Shown: positions 24,970 to 33,584 of the stretch, piece after piece
How positions within the stretch are numbered: position 1 is the first letter of the stretch
Layout of the letters: every line of letters starts with the position of its first letter
Notes under the pieces: model-generated
Told to the model about the DNA's origin: nothing
Databases searched by the model: none
The model's input: only the letters and a program-made list of their open reading frames with translations
NCBI GenBank assembly: GCA_036380715.1
Contig: DASVEF010000278.1
Coordinates: 1-64,000, forward strand
Length of the DNA: 64,000 nt
Source of the DNA: UBA5704 sp036380715
Lineage (GTDB): Bacteria; Acidobacteriota; Thermoanaerobaculia; Multivoradales; UBA5704
Direction of reading: 5' to 3'
Program-made: the position numbers and the translations under genes

Positions 24970-27078
24970 ATGACGACTGACGCTCTGGCGGCGGAACCGA
25001 TCCTCGAAGCGACGGCTCAGGACACCGAGCCGAAGCCCGAGCAGGAATCGGGACCCCAGCCTTCGCCCGAAGTCCTGACGCGCCGCGAATGGCTGGTCAC
25101 CAACGGCCTCGGCGGCTACGCCGCGGGTACCCTGTCGGGCATCCCCACCCGCCGCTACCACGGCCTGCTGGTGGCGGCCCTGTGCGCGCCGATCGGCCGT
25201 ACACTGATGCTCGGCCAGACCTCCGAGGTGCTGCGGCTGCCGGACCATTCGACGATCGACCTCGGCGGACAGGCGCGCAACGGCCTGGCGCCGGAGGCGC
25301 CCGGCGTCAACTTCCTCCGCCAGTTCCGGCTGGAGAGCGGGCTGCCGGTCTGGCGCTACGACGCCGGGGGGTACGTACTGGAGAAGCGGGTCTTCCTCGC
25401 GCACCTGCAGAACACGGTCTACGTCCTCTACCGGCTCCTGAGCGGACCGGGCCTGCTGCGCCTGGAGGTCCACCCGTCGCTCCACTTCCGGCCGCACGAC
25501 GCGCCGGTCTCGACCCCGCTCGCCGGACCGTTCGAGGTGCACGCCGTCGAGGGGCGCTACGAGATCTGCTCCTCCTGGGCGGCGCTGCCGCCGCTGCGCC
25601 TGCGCTTTTCGGGAGCCAACCCGTCCTTCACCATCACCGGGCAGAAGCTCGAGGGCCTGTACTACGACGTCGAGGCCCGCCGCGGCTACGAATCCGTGGG
25701 CGACCTCTGGGACCCGGGCCACTTCGCGGCCGACCTCGGCGTCGGGGACGAGGCCGCGCTGATCGCCTCGACCGAACCCTGGGAGGTGATCGGCGCTCTG
25801 CCCGCCCAGGAAGCTCTTGCAGCGGAGTTGGAGCGCCGCGAGCGGCTGCTGTCCACCGCAGACCCCCGCGCCCACGATGGCGTCGGAGCCGAGCTAGTGC
25901 TGGCCGCCGACCAGTTCGTGATCACTCCCGGCCGGACCGCGGACGCGGCGCGCGCCCAGGCGGCGGGCGACGAGGCGCGGAGCCTCATCGCCGGCTACCA
26001 CTGGTTCACCGACTGGGGCCGCGACACCATGATCAGCCTCGAAGGGCTGACGCTGACCACCGGCCGCCGCCTCGAGGCGGGCTATGTCCTGCGCAGCTTC
26101 GCCCGCCACGTGCGCGACGGCCTGATCCCCAACTTCTTCCCCGAGGGGGACCGCGAGGGGGTCTACCACACGGCCGACGCCACACTCTGGTTTTTCCACG
26201 CCCTGCACCGCTACCTCCAGGCCACGGACGACAGGATGACGTTGAGCCACCTGCTCCCCACCCTGCTCGACATCGTGGACCACCATCTCCACGGCACCCG
26301 CTTCGGGATCGCGGTCGACCCGGAGGACGGCCTGCTCCGCCAGGGAGCCGAGGGATACCAGCTCACCTGGATGGACGCCAAGGTGGACGACTGGGTCGTC
26401 ACCCCGCGGCGCGGCAAGGCGGTGGAGATCAACGCCCTCTGGTACAACGCCCTGCGCCTGCTGGAAGGCTGGGTGCGCGACCGGCGCCCCGGCGAGGAGG
26501 GCGAGGCGGTGGCGCGCCAGCTCGCCGAGCAGGCCGAGCGCACCCGCGAGTCCTTCAACCGCCGCTTCTGGTACGAGGAGGGGGGCCACCTCTACGACGT
26601 GATCGACGGCGTGGTGAACGGCGAGCCGGGAGACGACCCCGCCTGCCGTCCGAACCAGCTCTTCGCCATCTCCCTGGACCACCCGGTCCTGGACCGGCAG
26701 CGCTGGGAGCCGGCCCTGCGCGTCGTCAAGGAGCGGCTGCTGACCCCGGTCGGCCTCCGCTCGCTGGCGCCCGGCCATCCCGACTACAAGCCGGCCTACG
26801 ACGGCGACCTGCGCTCCCGCGACGCCGCCTACCACCAGGGCACCGTCTGGGGCTGGCTGATCGGCCCCTTCGTGGACGCCTGGCTGCGCTGCCATCCCGA
26901 GGACCGGGCCGGTGCGCGGAGCTTCCTGGAGGGCTTCGTCCCGCACCTCGGCGAGTTCTGCCTCGGCTCCATCGCCGAGGTCTTCGACGCCGAAGAGCCC
27001 TATCACCCCCGTGGCTGCGTCGCCCAGGCCTGGAGCGTCGCCGAAGTGCTGCGCTGCTGGGTGAAAACGGCGCCCTGA
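24970..27078 (+). CDS. Glycogen debranching enzyme (archaeal type, GH133-like)
   Basis: A 702-residue protein. The N-terminal half (REWLVTNGLGGYAAGTLSGI PTRRYHGLLVAAL) is the GDE_N signature; the C-terminal (alpha/alpha)6 barrel has IAGYHWFTDWGRDTMISLEG, NFFPEGDREGVYHTADATLW, KAVEINALWYNALRLLEGWV and YHQGTVWGWLIGPFVDAWLR with the catalytic acids. It removes alpha-1,6 branches from glycogen-type glucans in the cytosol. The ATG at 24970 follows AGGAGAAGAG. It stands without other glycogen genes. Confidence 0.92.
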   Translation: MTTDALAAEPILEATAQDTEPKPEQESGPQPSPEVLTRREWLVTNGLGGYAAGTLSGIPTRRYHGLLVAALCAPIGRTLMLGQTSEVLRLPDHSTIDLGGQARNGLAPEAPGVNFLRQFRLESGLPVWRYDAGGYVLEKRVFLAHLQNTVYVLYRLLSGPGLLRLEVHPSLHFRPHDAPVSTPLAGPFEVHAVEGRYEICSSWAALPPLRLRFSGANPSFTITGQKLEGLYYDVEARRGYESVGDLWDPGHFAADLGVGDEAALIASTEPWEVIGALPAQEALAAELERRERLLSTADPRAHDGVGAELVLAADQFVITPGRTADAARAQAAGDEARSLIAGYHWFTDWGRDTMISLEGLTLTTGRRLEAGYVLRSFARHVRDGLIPNFFPEGDREGVYHTADATLWFFHALHRYLQATDDRMTLSHLLPTLLDIVDHHLHGTRFGIAVDPEDGLLRQGAEGYQLTWMDAKVDDWVVTPRRGKAVEINALWYNALRLLEGWVRDRRPGEEGEAVARQLAEQAERTRESFNRRFWYEEGGHLYDVIDGVVNGEPGDDPACRPNQLFAISLDHPVLDRQRWEPALRVVKERLLTPVGLRSLAPGHPDYKPAYDGDLRSRDAAYHQGTVWGWLIGPFVDAWLRCHPEDRAGARSFLEGFVPHLGEFCLGSIAEVFDAEEPYHPRGCVAQAWSVAEVLRCWVKTAP

Positions 27079-27095
27079 GCGATACCATGGGAACC

Positions 27096-27518
27096 ATGAA
27101 AGCCACGATTCCACGCATCCTCGCCACGGTTGGGCTCTTGTGGAGCGTGTGGGCCGGCGTGCGTATCTGGACCACCCCGGTGGTCACCCATAGGGTGGCC
27201 ATGGTCGCCGAGGGGTCAAACGAAGAGAGGGTCTCCAGCCAGCCATTCCGCGAGGCTCAGCGATTCGCCGAGGTCTCACCGCTCGGCGCATTGCCGCTGC
27301 TGATCCCCGTCGCCTTGGCCGCTCTGGCCGTCTTCGGAGCCTGGATCCGCGAAAGCTTCTCCCTGACCCTGGGCGCGGTGCTTCTCCTCGGGTACAGCTT
27401 CGTAACCGGCTTCTCGATCGGAGGCGCCTACGTGCCCGCCGCCCTCTGCCTCGTTGCGGCCAGTTCTGTCGACTTGGTGCAGAGATTTCGGGACTGGCTG
27501 CGCGAGCAACCCGCCTAG
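27096..27518 (+). CDS. Small membrane protein, unknown function
   Basis: A 140-residue protein with an N-terminal hydrophobic segment (IPRILATVGLLWSVWAGVRI), a polar loop, and two or three further helices (GALPLLIPVALAALAVFGAW; LTLGAVLLLGYSFVTGFSIG; VPAALCLVAASSVDLVQRF). No recognised family. An in-frame ATG at 27087 is an equally possible start. It follows the debranching-enzyme gene by 17 nt. Confidence 0.5.
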   Translation: MKATIPRILATVGLLWSVWAGVRIWTTPVVTHRVAMVAEGSNEERVSSQPFREAQRFAEVSPLGALPLLIPVALAALAVFGAWIRESFSLTLGAVLLLGYSFVTGFSIGGAYVPAALCLVAASSVDLVQRFRDWLREQPA

Positions 27519-27540
27519 GCAGGCGACACGAGGGAGGGGA

Positions 27541-28518
27541 CTACTGAAGACCCATTTCTTCCAGAGACCGGGCGACGAGGATCTGGTCAACGATCTGGTT
27601 CAGCCGGTCGATGGAACGGATGGCCTCTACCCGCCGTTTGACCTCGTCCGGTAGAGGACCGAAACGGCGACGGAGCAGGCGGAGCACGGTCTTCCGGACT
27701 CCCTCCTCTTTTCCGAGTGCCACCCCTTCCTGTCTCCCCAGGACCATCCCTTCTTCCCTCCCGATGGCCTTCATCTCATCCGCCCAGGTCATCCTTATCG
27801 CTCGCATCGTACCGTCCTCCCCGCGCTCACTGGCCTGCAGAGCCTCGAACTCGGCCGCGTCGCGTCCCTCCAATTTTAAATACGTCTCGACGCAATTGAC
27901 AAGCAGGAAGCGGCGCAAATTGTTGAGCCGGGCTCCGGCGATCCGCTGCAGGCAGGCCATCTTGTGCTCCGCCCGGCTCAGATCCCCAGGACGCATCAGC
28001 GCCGCCAGTGCCCAGGCCAGAGGCTCGGACCGGGAAAGGTAGTCCTCCGCTCGGCACCCTTCCAGGCCGAAGACGTAGAAGCGGAAGCAGCCGATCTCCG
28101 GTCCCAGCTCGTCGTCCGAGACCGTCTCCAGGGCCACGCCTGGCCGGCCTCTGCGCAGGCAGGCCAGGATCGGCACCACCGGCCATCCATGGCGCAGACG
28201 GAGCTGCATGTAATAACCGGCGAGACGGTGGCCGATCTCCGGCCGCGACCGGGCTTCAATCTCGACGTGGACCAGGGCTCTCCCTTCCTTCTCCCGGAGC
28301 GGCACCTCGGCCAGCAGGTCCAGCTCGCGCCTCCTTCCCTTGGGCCAGTCGGTGAAGATCTCTTTGTCCAGGAGCTTCCATTGAGAGAGGTCTAGGCACA
28401 ACGCCGGCCCGGGCGCGACGAGACCCAGGAAGTCGGACAGAAAGGCTCCGATCAGCTCCTTGAAGAGCTGGTCGTGAACGCTGCCCCTTCTCGGGGCGGG
28501 GTGATGACCCCTCATCAC
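27541..28518 (-). CDS. Rpn-type PD-(D/E)xK nuclease/transposase-family protein with DUF4351-like tail
   Basis: A 325-residue protein. HDQLFKELIGAFLSDFLGLV and RRRELDLLAEVPLREKEGRA LVHVEIEA give the D...ExE of the PD-(D/E)xK fold; the C-terminus VLGRQEGVALGKEEGVRKTV LRLLRRRFGPLPDEVKRRVE is the helical tail (DUF4351) found in the same family. Such proteins are annotated as recombination-promoting nucleases or 'putative transposases'. The frame opens with GTGATG inside a 23-nt 5' element that is repeated before the HUH transposase at 55045. No terminal inverted repeats were seen. Confidence 0.8.
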   Translation of the reverse strand: MMRGHHPAPRRGSVHDQLFKELIGAFLSDFLGLVAPGPALCLDLSQWKLLDKEIFTDWPKGRRRELDLLAEVPLREKEGRALVHVEIEARSRPEIGHRLAGYYMQLRLRHGWPVVPILACLRRGRPGVALETVSDDELGPEIGCFRFYVFGLEGCRAEDYLSRSEPLAWALAALMRPGDLSRAEHKMACLQRIAGARLNNLRRFLLVNCVETYLKLEGRDAAEFEALQASERGEDGTMRAIRMTWADEMKAIGREEGMVLGRQEGVALGKEEGVRKTVLRLLRRRFGPLPDEVKRRVEAIRSIDRLNQIVDQILVARSLEEMGLQ

Positions 28519-28538
28519 CCCTATAAAGAACGGAAAAC
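28516..28538 (-). promoter_or_regulatory. 5' element shared with the HUH transposase gene
   Basis: Reverse strand begins GTTTTCCGTTCTTTATAGGG and ends GTG; it is identical over 23 bp to 55021-55043. TTATAG may be a -10 box a few nucleotides before the start codon. Weaker similarity (GAAAAAAGT ... AGATT) extends upstream in both. Confidence 0.6.
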
Positions 28539-28606
28539 AGGTCCGAAACCTTGCGAGAATCTTCCGACTTTTTTCGACAGCCGGGAAACGGCCGGCCGGA
28601 GCCGAC

Positions 28607-29878
28607 TCAGGCGGGCGGCACGGGCTGCGGGACGGCGGGCTTGGCGACCTGGAGGTCCGCGGGTGCCTTGTTCAGGCCGAAGGAGCCGATCACATCCAGG
28701 AGCTGGGCGCGGACGACCTCGCGGGAGTAGTCGGCGGCGAGGCGCCGCCTGCCGCTCTCGGCGAGCCGCTGCCGCGCGGCAGGATCTTCCAGCAGCTCGA
28801 GGACGGCGGTCACCCACTCGATCGGATGCGTGCCGACGATGCGGAAGTCCTCCCCCTGCCGGCCGGAGGTCCCGGCCACGGCCCACGGCGTTGCGATCAC
28901 CGGCACTCCTACCGCCCACGCCTCCAGTACCTTGATCGGCACGCCGGAGCCGCAGCGCATGGGCGCCAGCGCCAGGGTCGACTGGGCGAGGATCGACCGC
29001 ATGTCGCGCGGCGACTCGACCAGACGCACCCCGGCGCCGGCGCGAGCCACGGCCCGGCGGATCGCTGAAGCCGGCCGGTCCCCCGCCACCACGATGCGCA
29101 CGTCCGGACGCGCCTGCCGGATCGCCGGCCACACCTCGTCCAGCCACCAGGTGATCGCGTCCACGTTCACGAAGTAGCCGAGATTGCCGGTCATCGCCAG
29201 GATCGGTCCCGTCTCCACGCCGTCCCAGAGCAGCTCCTGGTCGAGAGGCGGCTGTGCCGTCCGTTCCCGCACGGCCAGGCGGACGACCGAGACCTTGCGG
29301 CCGAGGTCCGGCGGCAGGCGGTTGATCAGCGCCTGCCGGTCGCGCTCGCAGACCAGGATCACCCCCGCCGCCCGCTCGGCCAGGCGGCGCTCGCCGATGG
29401 CCAGCAGGCGCGCCTCCAGGCGCAGCAACGGCCGCAGCCACAGGCGGTCGACGTCGGCGCGCAGCGAAAAGTTGAGGGAGAGGCTGTCGATGAGGTCCAC
29501 GAGGATCGGCGTGGAGCCGAAGTCCTTGAGGTGGATCCCCAGCCGGACGAGCTGGAGGATCGCCAGATCCGCCCGTGGCGCGAGCTCGCGCAAACGCCGT
29601 CCCAGGTCGGGCTGATAGAACAGGCCGCTCTGCAACGGATGGTTGCGGATCAGCACCCGCGCCATGCCGGGGACGAGGGCCGAGGTCCGGCTCGGCTCGT
29701 AGAGCTCGATCCGGTACGGCGCACCCTGCGGCGGCGGCGGAAGATCCTTCCCCGGAGCCGGCGTGAGCAGCGTCACCTCGTGCCCGTCCGACAGGAAGTC
29801 GAGCGCCTGCACGGCCCGGATCTGATCGCCGCGGCGGGGCGGCCAGGGATAGCGCGAGGTGGCGAGGAGGATCTTCAA
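28607..29878 (-). CDS. Glycosyltransferase, GT4-like (GT-B fold)
   Basis: A 423-residue GT-B enzyme. KILLATSRYPWPPRRGDQIR AVQAL at the N-terminus is the acceptor-side glycine-rich loop; the C-terminal half has GPILAMTGNLGYFVNVDAI, VRIVVAGDRPASAIRRAVAR and LALAPMRCGSGVPIKVLEAW AVGVPVIAT, the nucleotide-sugar site. It resembles exopolysaccharide or sugar transferases of the PEP-CTERM/EpsH-associated type. The TTG start lies 6 nt after the ribBA stop, so expression probably depends on translational coupling. Confidence 0.85.
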   Translation of the reverse strand: MKILLATSRYPWPPRRGDQIRAVQALDFLSDGHEVTLLTPAPGKDLPPPPQGAPYRIELYEPSRTSALVPGMARVLIRNHPLQSGLFYQPDLGRRLRELAPRADLAILQLVRLGIHLKDFGSTPILVDLIDSLSLNFSLRADVDRLWLRPLLRLEARLLAIGERRLAERAAGVILVCERDRQALINRLPPDLGRKVSVVRLAVRERTAQPPLDQELLWDGVETGPILAMTGNLGYFVNVDAITWWLDEVWPAIRQARPDVRIVVAGDRPASAIRRAVARAGAGVRLVESPRDMRSILAQSTLALAPMRCGSGVPIKVLEAWAVGVPVIATPWAVAGTSGRQGEDFRIVGTHPIEWVTAVLELLEDPAARQRLAESGRRRLAADYSREVVRAQLLDVIGSFGLNKAPADLQVAKPAVPQPVPPA

Positions 29879-29884
29879 GGCGCT

Positions 29885-31099
<1,215 letters not shown>

Positions 31100-31284
31100 G
31101 GCGGGCTCTCCGGCTCGCAGGCGTGGGAGGGATTGGGAACGCGGCGTTCCCCCCGGAGTGTACTTGCCGCAGGGCGGCGGGGTCAACCGGAGCGCCCGAG
31201 CGAGACGGAAGCGGGAACGGGCCAGGACTGCCGCGGCCCATTCGGCCCCACCACCTGTGAGACTGACCCAGGTTCCTCTTCCTT

Positions 31285-31350
31285 CTCGTCCGGAGCAAGA
31301 AGGCTCAGATAAGGAAAATAGGTGCGGTAACGGCGAGCGTCCCGGGTCAA
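31285..31350 (-). pseudogene. Remnant: C-terminal tail of a VapC-type PIN toxin
   Basis: Reading the reverse strand from the TTG at 31350 gives LTRDARRYRTYFPYLSLLAP DE, which matches the conserved C-terminus of VapC toxins fed by an AbrB-type antitoxin. The frame overlaps the antitoxin stop (TTGA) with no room for the roughly 100 preceding residues that carry the catalytic acids. The short repeat TGACCCG occurs in both the antitoxin end and the start of the remnant, consistent with deletion between direct repeats. Confidence 0.7.
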
Positions 31351-31595
31351 CAGGGGCGGGTCAGAGCCATGATCTCCTCGGTGCTCATCCCCGAGGTGGC
31401 CCTGCCCCGCATCCGCTCCAGCAGCCGCTGCCCCCGACCGCCAAGCGATTTCTCCTCGCGAACGATCCGGACGGCGTTGCCCTCCACCTCGAAGCGCACC
31501 TCGGCATGGGGAAGAAGCCCCAAACGCTCTCGGATCTCGATAGGGATGGTAACCTGTCCCTTGCTGGTGATTCTCCCGGAGCGAGTAAGAATCAT
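31347..31595 (-). CDS. AbrB/MazE-type antitoxin (VapB), orphaned
   Basis: An 82-residue SpoVT-AbrB-fold antitoxin. ILTRSGRITSKGQVTIPIEI RERLGLLP forms the swapped-hairpin DNA-binding domain and the C-terminal GMSTEEIMALTR is the toxin-binding part. The ATG at 31595 follows GGAAAGG. The toxin gene that should overlap its end has been reduced to its last about 22 codons, so this is an antitoxin without an active toxin. Confidence 0.8.
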   Translation of the reverse strand: MILTRSGRITSKGQVTIPIEIRERLGLLPHAEVRFEVEGNAVRIVREEKSLGGRGQRLLERMRGRATSGMSTEEIMALTRPC

Positions 31596-31783
31596 ACCTT
31601 TCCGATTCTTACCTTCCACGAGACCTGGTCAAGGCCTGAACGGAGCGCAGCCGCAGGCACCGACAACCGTAAAGTGGGCGAGGGCTACCACGGCGCCGGC
31701 ATGGAGATAGGCGAGGTTCAGGTCGAGCAGCCGCCGCAGCTCCGGCAGGGCTGCGGGTTGTCGTCGGAGCCCGGGGGAACGGC

Positions 31784-32122
31784 TCAAGCCGGCCGCGGGT
31801 CCTCCTCGTCGATCTCCGCCCAGATCTTCTCCGCCGTCTCCTCCGGCAGGTCACGGACGCCGCGGATCTTCTCCAGGTCTCCCAGGTGCTTGCGCGCCTT
31901 GCGCAGCAGCCGGGTCACGAGGACCAGGTCGGCCGCGTAATAGGTCAACAGCGCGTCCACCGTGCCCACGTTCACGCTGGTCCGTCCGCCCTTGCCCCGC
32001 CGCTCCGCCTTCAGCACGGCCACCTGCCCGACCTTCGCCCCGGCCGCCACCTGGGCCTGCGTCTTCCCGCTGCGCAGCCGCAGCAGGAGGAACACCACGT
32101 TGAGGTCCCGGAGGTCCTTCAC
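31784..32122 (-). CDS. Small HTH (XRE-like) protein of the TPR operon
   Basis: A 112-residue protein. LNVVFLLLRLRSGKTQAQVA AGAKVGQVAVLKAERRGKGG is a helix-turn-helix with the XRE Q-x-x-x-A pattern, followed by SVNVGTVDALLTYYAADLVL and a charged tail (LPEETAEKIWAEIDEEDPRP). It is the third gene of a zinc finger-TPR-HTH operon; its GTG overlaps the TPR stop (GTGA). It may regulate this locus or act together with the TPR protein; inference. Confidence 0.7.
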   Translation of the reverse strand: MKDLRDLNVVFLLLRLRSGKTQAQVAAGAKVGQVAVLKAERRGKGGRTSVNVGTVDALLTYYAADLVLVTRLLRKARKHLGDLEKIRGVRDLPEETAEKIWAEIDEEDPRPA

Positions 32123-33231
32123 GCGAAAGGCAGCGGCTCGATGCGGACGTCGTGGAACCGCAGCAGCCGGAGCAGGTCCGAGGTCCACGACCAGACGCTC
32201 ACCGCCGGGCTGTGCCCTTCGGCGAGCGTCCCTTCCAATCCGCGCAAGGTGCCCGCCGCCATGTCCCGCCCGTCCTCGGGCTCGAACCGCTCCTCGATCT
32301 CCCGCGCCAACGCCTCGATCCGCTGCCGCCGGCCGGTCGCCGCCAGCACGAAGCCCAGCTCCAGAGAGGCCAGGGCCAGCTCCGGCAGATCCGACCGCTC
32401 CTCCAGGAGCTTGCGGCGAAGCCCCTCCAGCAGGTTCTCGGCCTCGTCCAGCCGGCCGAGCCGCGCCTTGGCCCGGGCCTCCAGCCGGAACGCGCGCAGC
32501 ACCTCGCCCGGCTCGCGCAGCCGCGGATACAGGCGCACCGCGTCGCCGAGCGTCGCCCGCGCCGCCTCCGCCTGCCCCTCCTCCGCCAGGCACCCCGACA
32601 GCGTCAGCCCCGCCCGCATGCTCAGCCACGGGTATGCCGCCGGCTCCATCGTGGCCCAACCGTGGAGCAGAGGCTTCACCGCCGCGGCCGGTCCCTCCCA
32701 TTCGGAGCACGCCAAGCCGAGCAACAGCAGGCAGACCCCGTGCTCCAGCCCGAGCTGGTCCTCCGCGAACAGCCGCCCCGCGTGCCGCAACAGCGCCAGC
32801 GCCTCGTCCAGCCGCCCCTGCTCCCAGCGCAGCAGCCCCACGGTCCGCGAATACACCGCCCGGTCCGCCACCGTCTCCACAAAAAAGTGCGCATAGGACA
32901 GGGGGGAGTCGGCCCTCTCCAGCTCCCCCTGCAAGCGGCAGGCATTGCCTTCCAGGCAGAGGGCCCGCGCATGAGCGCTGCGCGCCGGCTCCACAGGGTT
33001 CCGTACGCGTTCCGACAGAATCGCCGCCAGCGCGGCCAGCTCCTCCGCCCGGCCTGGATCCGGCAACTGCAACCGGTGGCTCTCCTCCAACAGGAGCTCC
33101 ACCAGGTCGAACCTCTGAAGCTCCGGCTTGTCGAGCAATCGGTGCCGCCGCCCCACCGGCGTCTCCATCAGCCTTTCCAGCAGCACCGCCGCCTCGGCCC
33201 GCGGCTCCTCCATCGCCATCACCGCGGACAC
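32119..33231 (-). CDS. TPR-like helical repeat protein
   Basis: About 370 residues, nearly all helical repeat: LLERLMETPVGRRHRLLDKP, AHARALCLEGNACRLQGELE, ARAKARLGRLDEAENLLEGL and ASLELGFVLAATGRRQRIEA are TPR-type units. There is no signal peptide or transmembrane segment. The GTG at 33231 is supported by AAAAGGAGG and overlaps the end of the zinc-finger gene by 13 nt; the protein resembles the TPR half of the 7833-9194 gene with its N-terminal domain split off as a separate gene. Role unknown; part of the divergent HTH/TPR locus. Confidence 0.7.
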   Translation of the reverse strand: MSAVMAMEEPRAEAAVLLERLMETPVGRRHRLLDKPELQRFDLVELLLEESHRLQLPDPGRAEELAALAAILSERVRNPVEPARSAHARALCLEGNACRLQGELERADSPLSYAHFFVETVADRAVYSRTVGLLRWEQGRLDEALALLRHAGRLFAEDQLGLEHGVCLLLLGLACSEWEGPAAAVKPLLHGWATMEPAAYPWLSMRAGLTLSGCLAEEGQAEAARATLGDAVRLYPRLREPGEVLRAFRLEARAKARLGRLDEAENLLEGLRRKLLEERSDLPELALASLELGFVLAATGRRQRIEALAREIEERFEPEDGRDMAAGTLRGLEGTLAEGHSPAVSVWSWTSDLLRLLRFHDVRIEPLPFA

Positions 33232-33395
33232 GCCTCCTTTTCCAGACCGCCCCACAACGGCCGCACCGCCGCCGCGCACTCCCGGCAGCCGGCCAACAGG
33301 TGCCGCACCAGCTCACGAACGTCGGCCGGCGAAGCCTCGCCGCTCCGCAAGCGGCCGAGCACGTCCGGCTCCAGATGGCGTTGGGAAATCCTCAC
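33219..33395 (-). CDS. Small zinc-finger-like protein, first gene of the TPR operon
   Basis: About 58 residues. HLEPDVLGRLRSGEASPADV then RELVRHLLAGCRECAAAVRP shows H-x4-C-x2-C as in the 17087-17278 protein, and matches the N-terminal domain fused to TPRs at 7833. It overlaps the TPR gene, so the two could act as one split protein. The GTG at 33395 is chosen on length and family start; a TTG 13 codons earlier is possible. It is divergent from the HTH-TPR gene at 33585. Confidence 0.6.
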   Translation of the reverse strand: MRISQRHLEPDVLGRLRSGEASPADVRELVRHLLAGCRECAAAVRPLWGGLEKEACPR

Positions 33396-33451
33396 GCCGC
33401 GAAGTCTGCAACCCCGAACGGTTGCTTTCGACAAGCTGTACCTGGAATTCT

Positions 33452-33461
33452 GGAAATTTCC
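33452..33461. promoter_or_regulatory. Palindrome in the divergent regulatory region
   Basis: GGAAATTTCC, preceded by CCTGGAATTC, in the 190-nt gap between the zinc-finger/TPR operon and the HTH-TPR gene. A second dyad, GGCGTG-T-CACGCC (33519-33531), lies nearer the latter. Candidate operators. Confidence 0.35.
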
Positions 33462-33584
33462 TGAGTAGGATCACGGCATGCGGAAAAGTTCTGCCAGAAT
33501 GAGATCCGTTCCCACTCAGGCGTGTCACGCCGCACGGCTCCGCGGCACCGTAGAGAGAAAGAAGAGCCATTCGGGAGACCGCTC

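Noticed and set aside
24744..24980. Forward open frame of 78 codons before the debranching enzyme
   Set aside because: No ribosome-binding site, no family resemblance and it overlaps the true start of the next gene.
25089..27095. Long open frame overlapping the debranching enzyme in another frame
   Set aside because: Arg/Pro/Gly-rich shadow of GC-rich coding sequence; only its end, after 27087, is a plausible gene.
31784..33316. One 510-codon reverse frame
   Set aside because: Only the last 112 codons look like a protein (HTH); the remainder is a Gly/Arg-rich shadow of the TPR gene in another frame.
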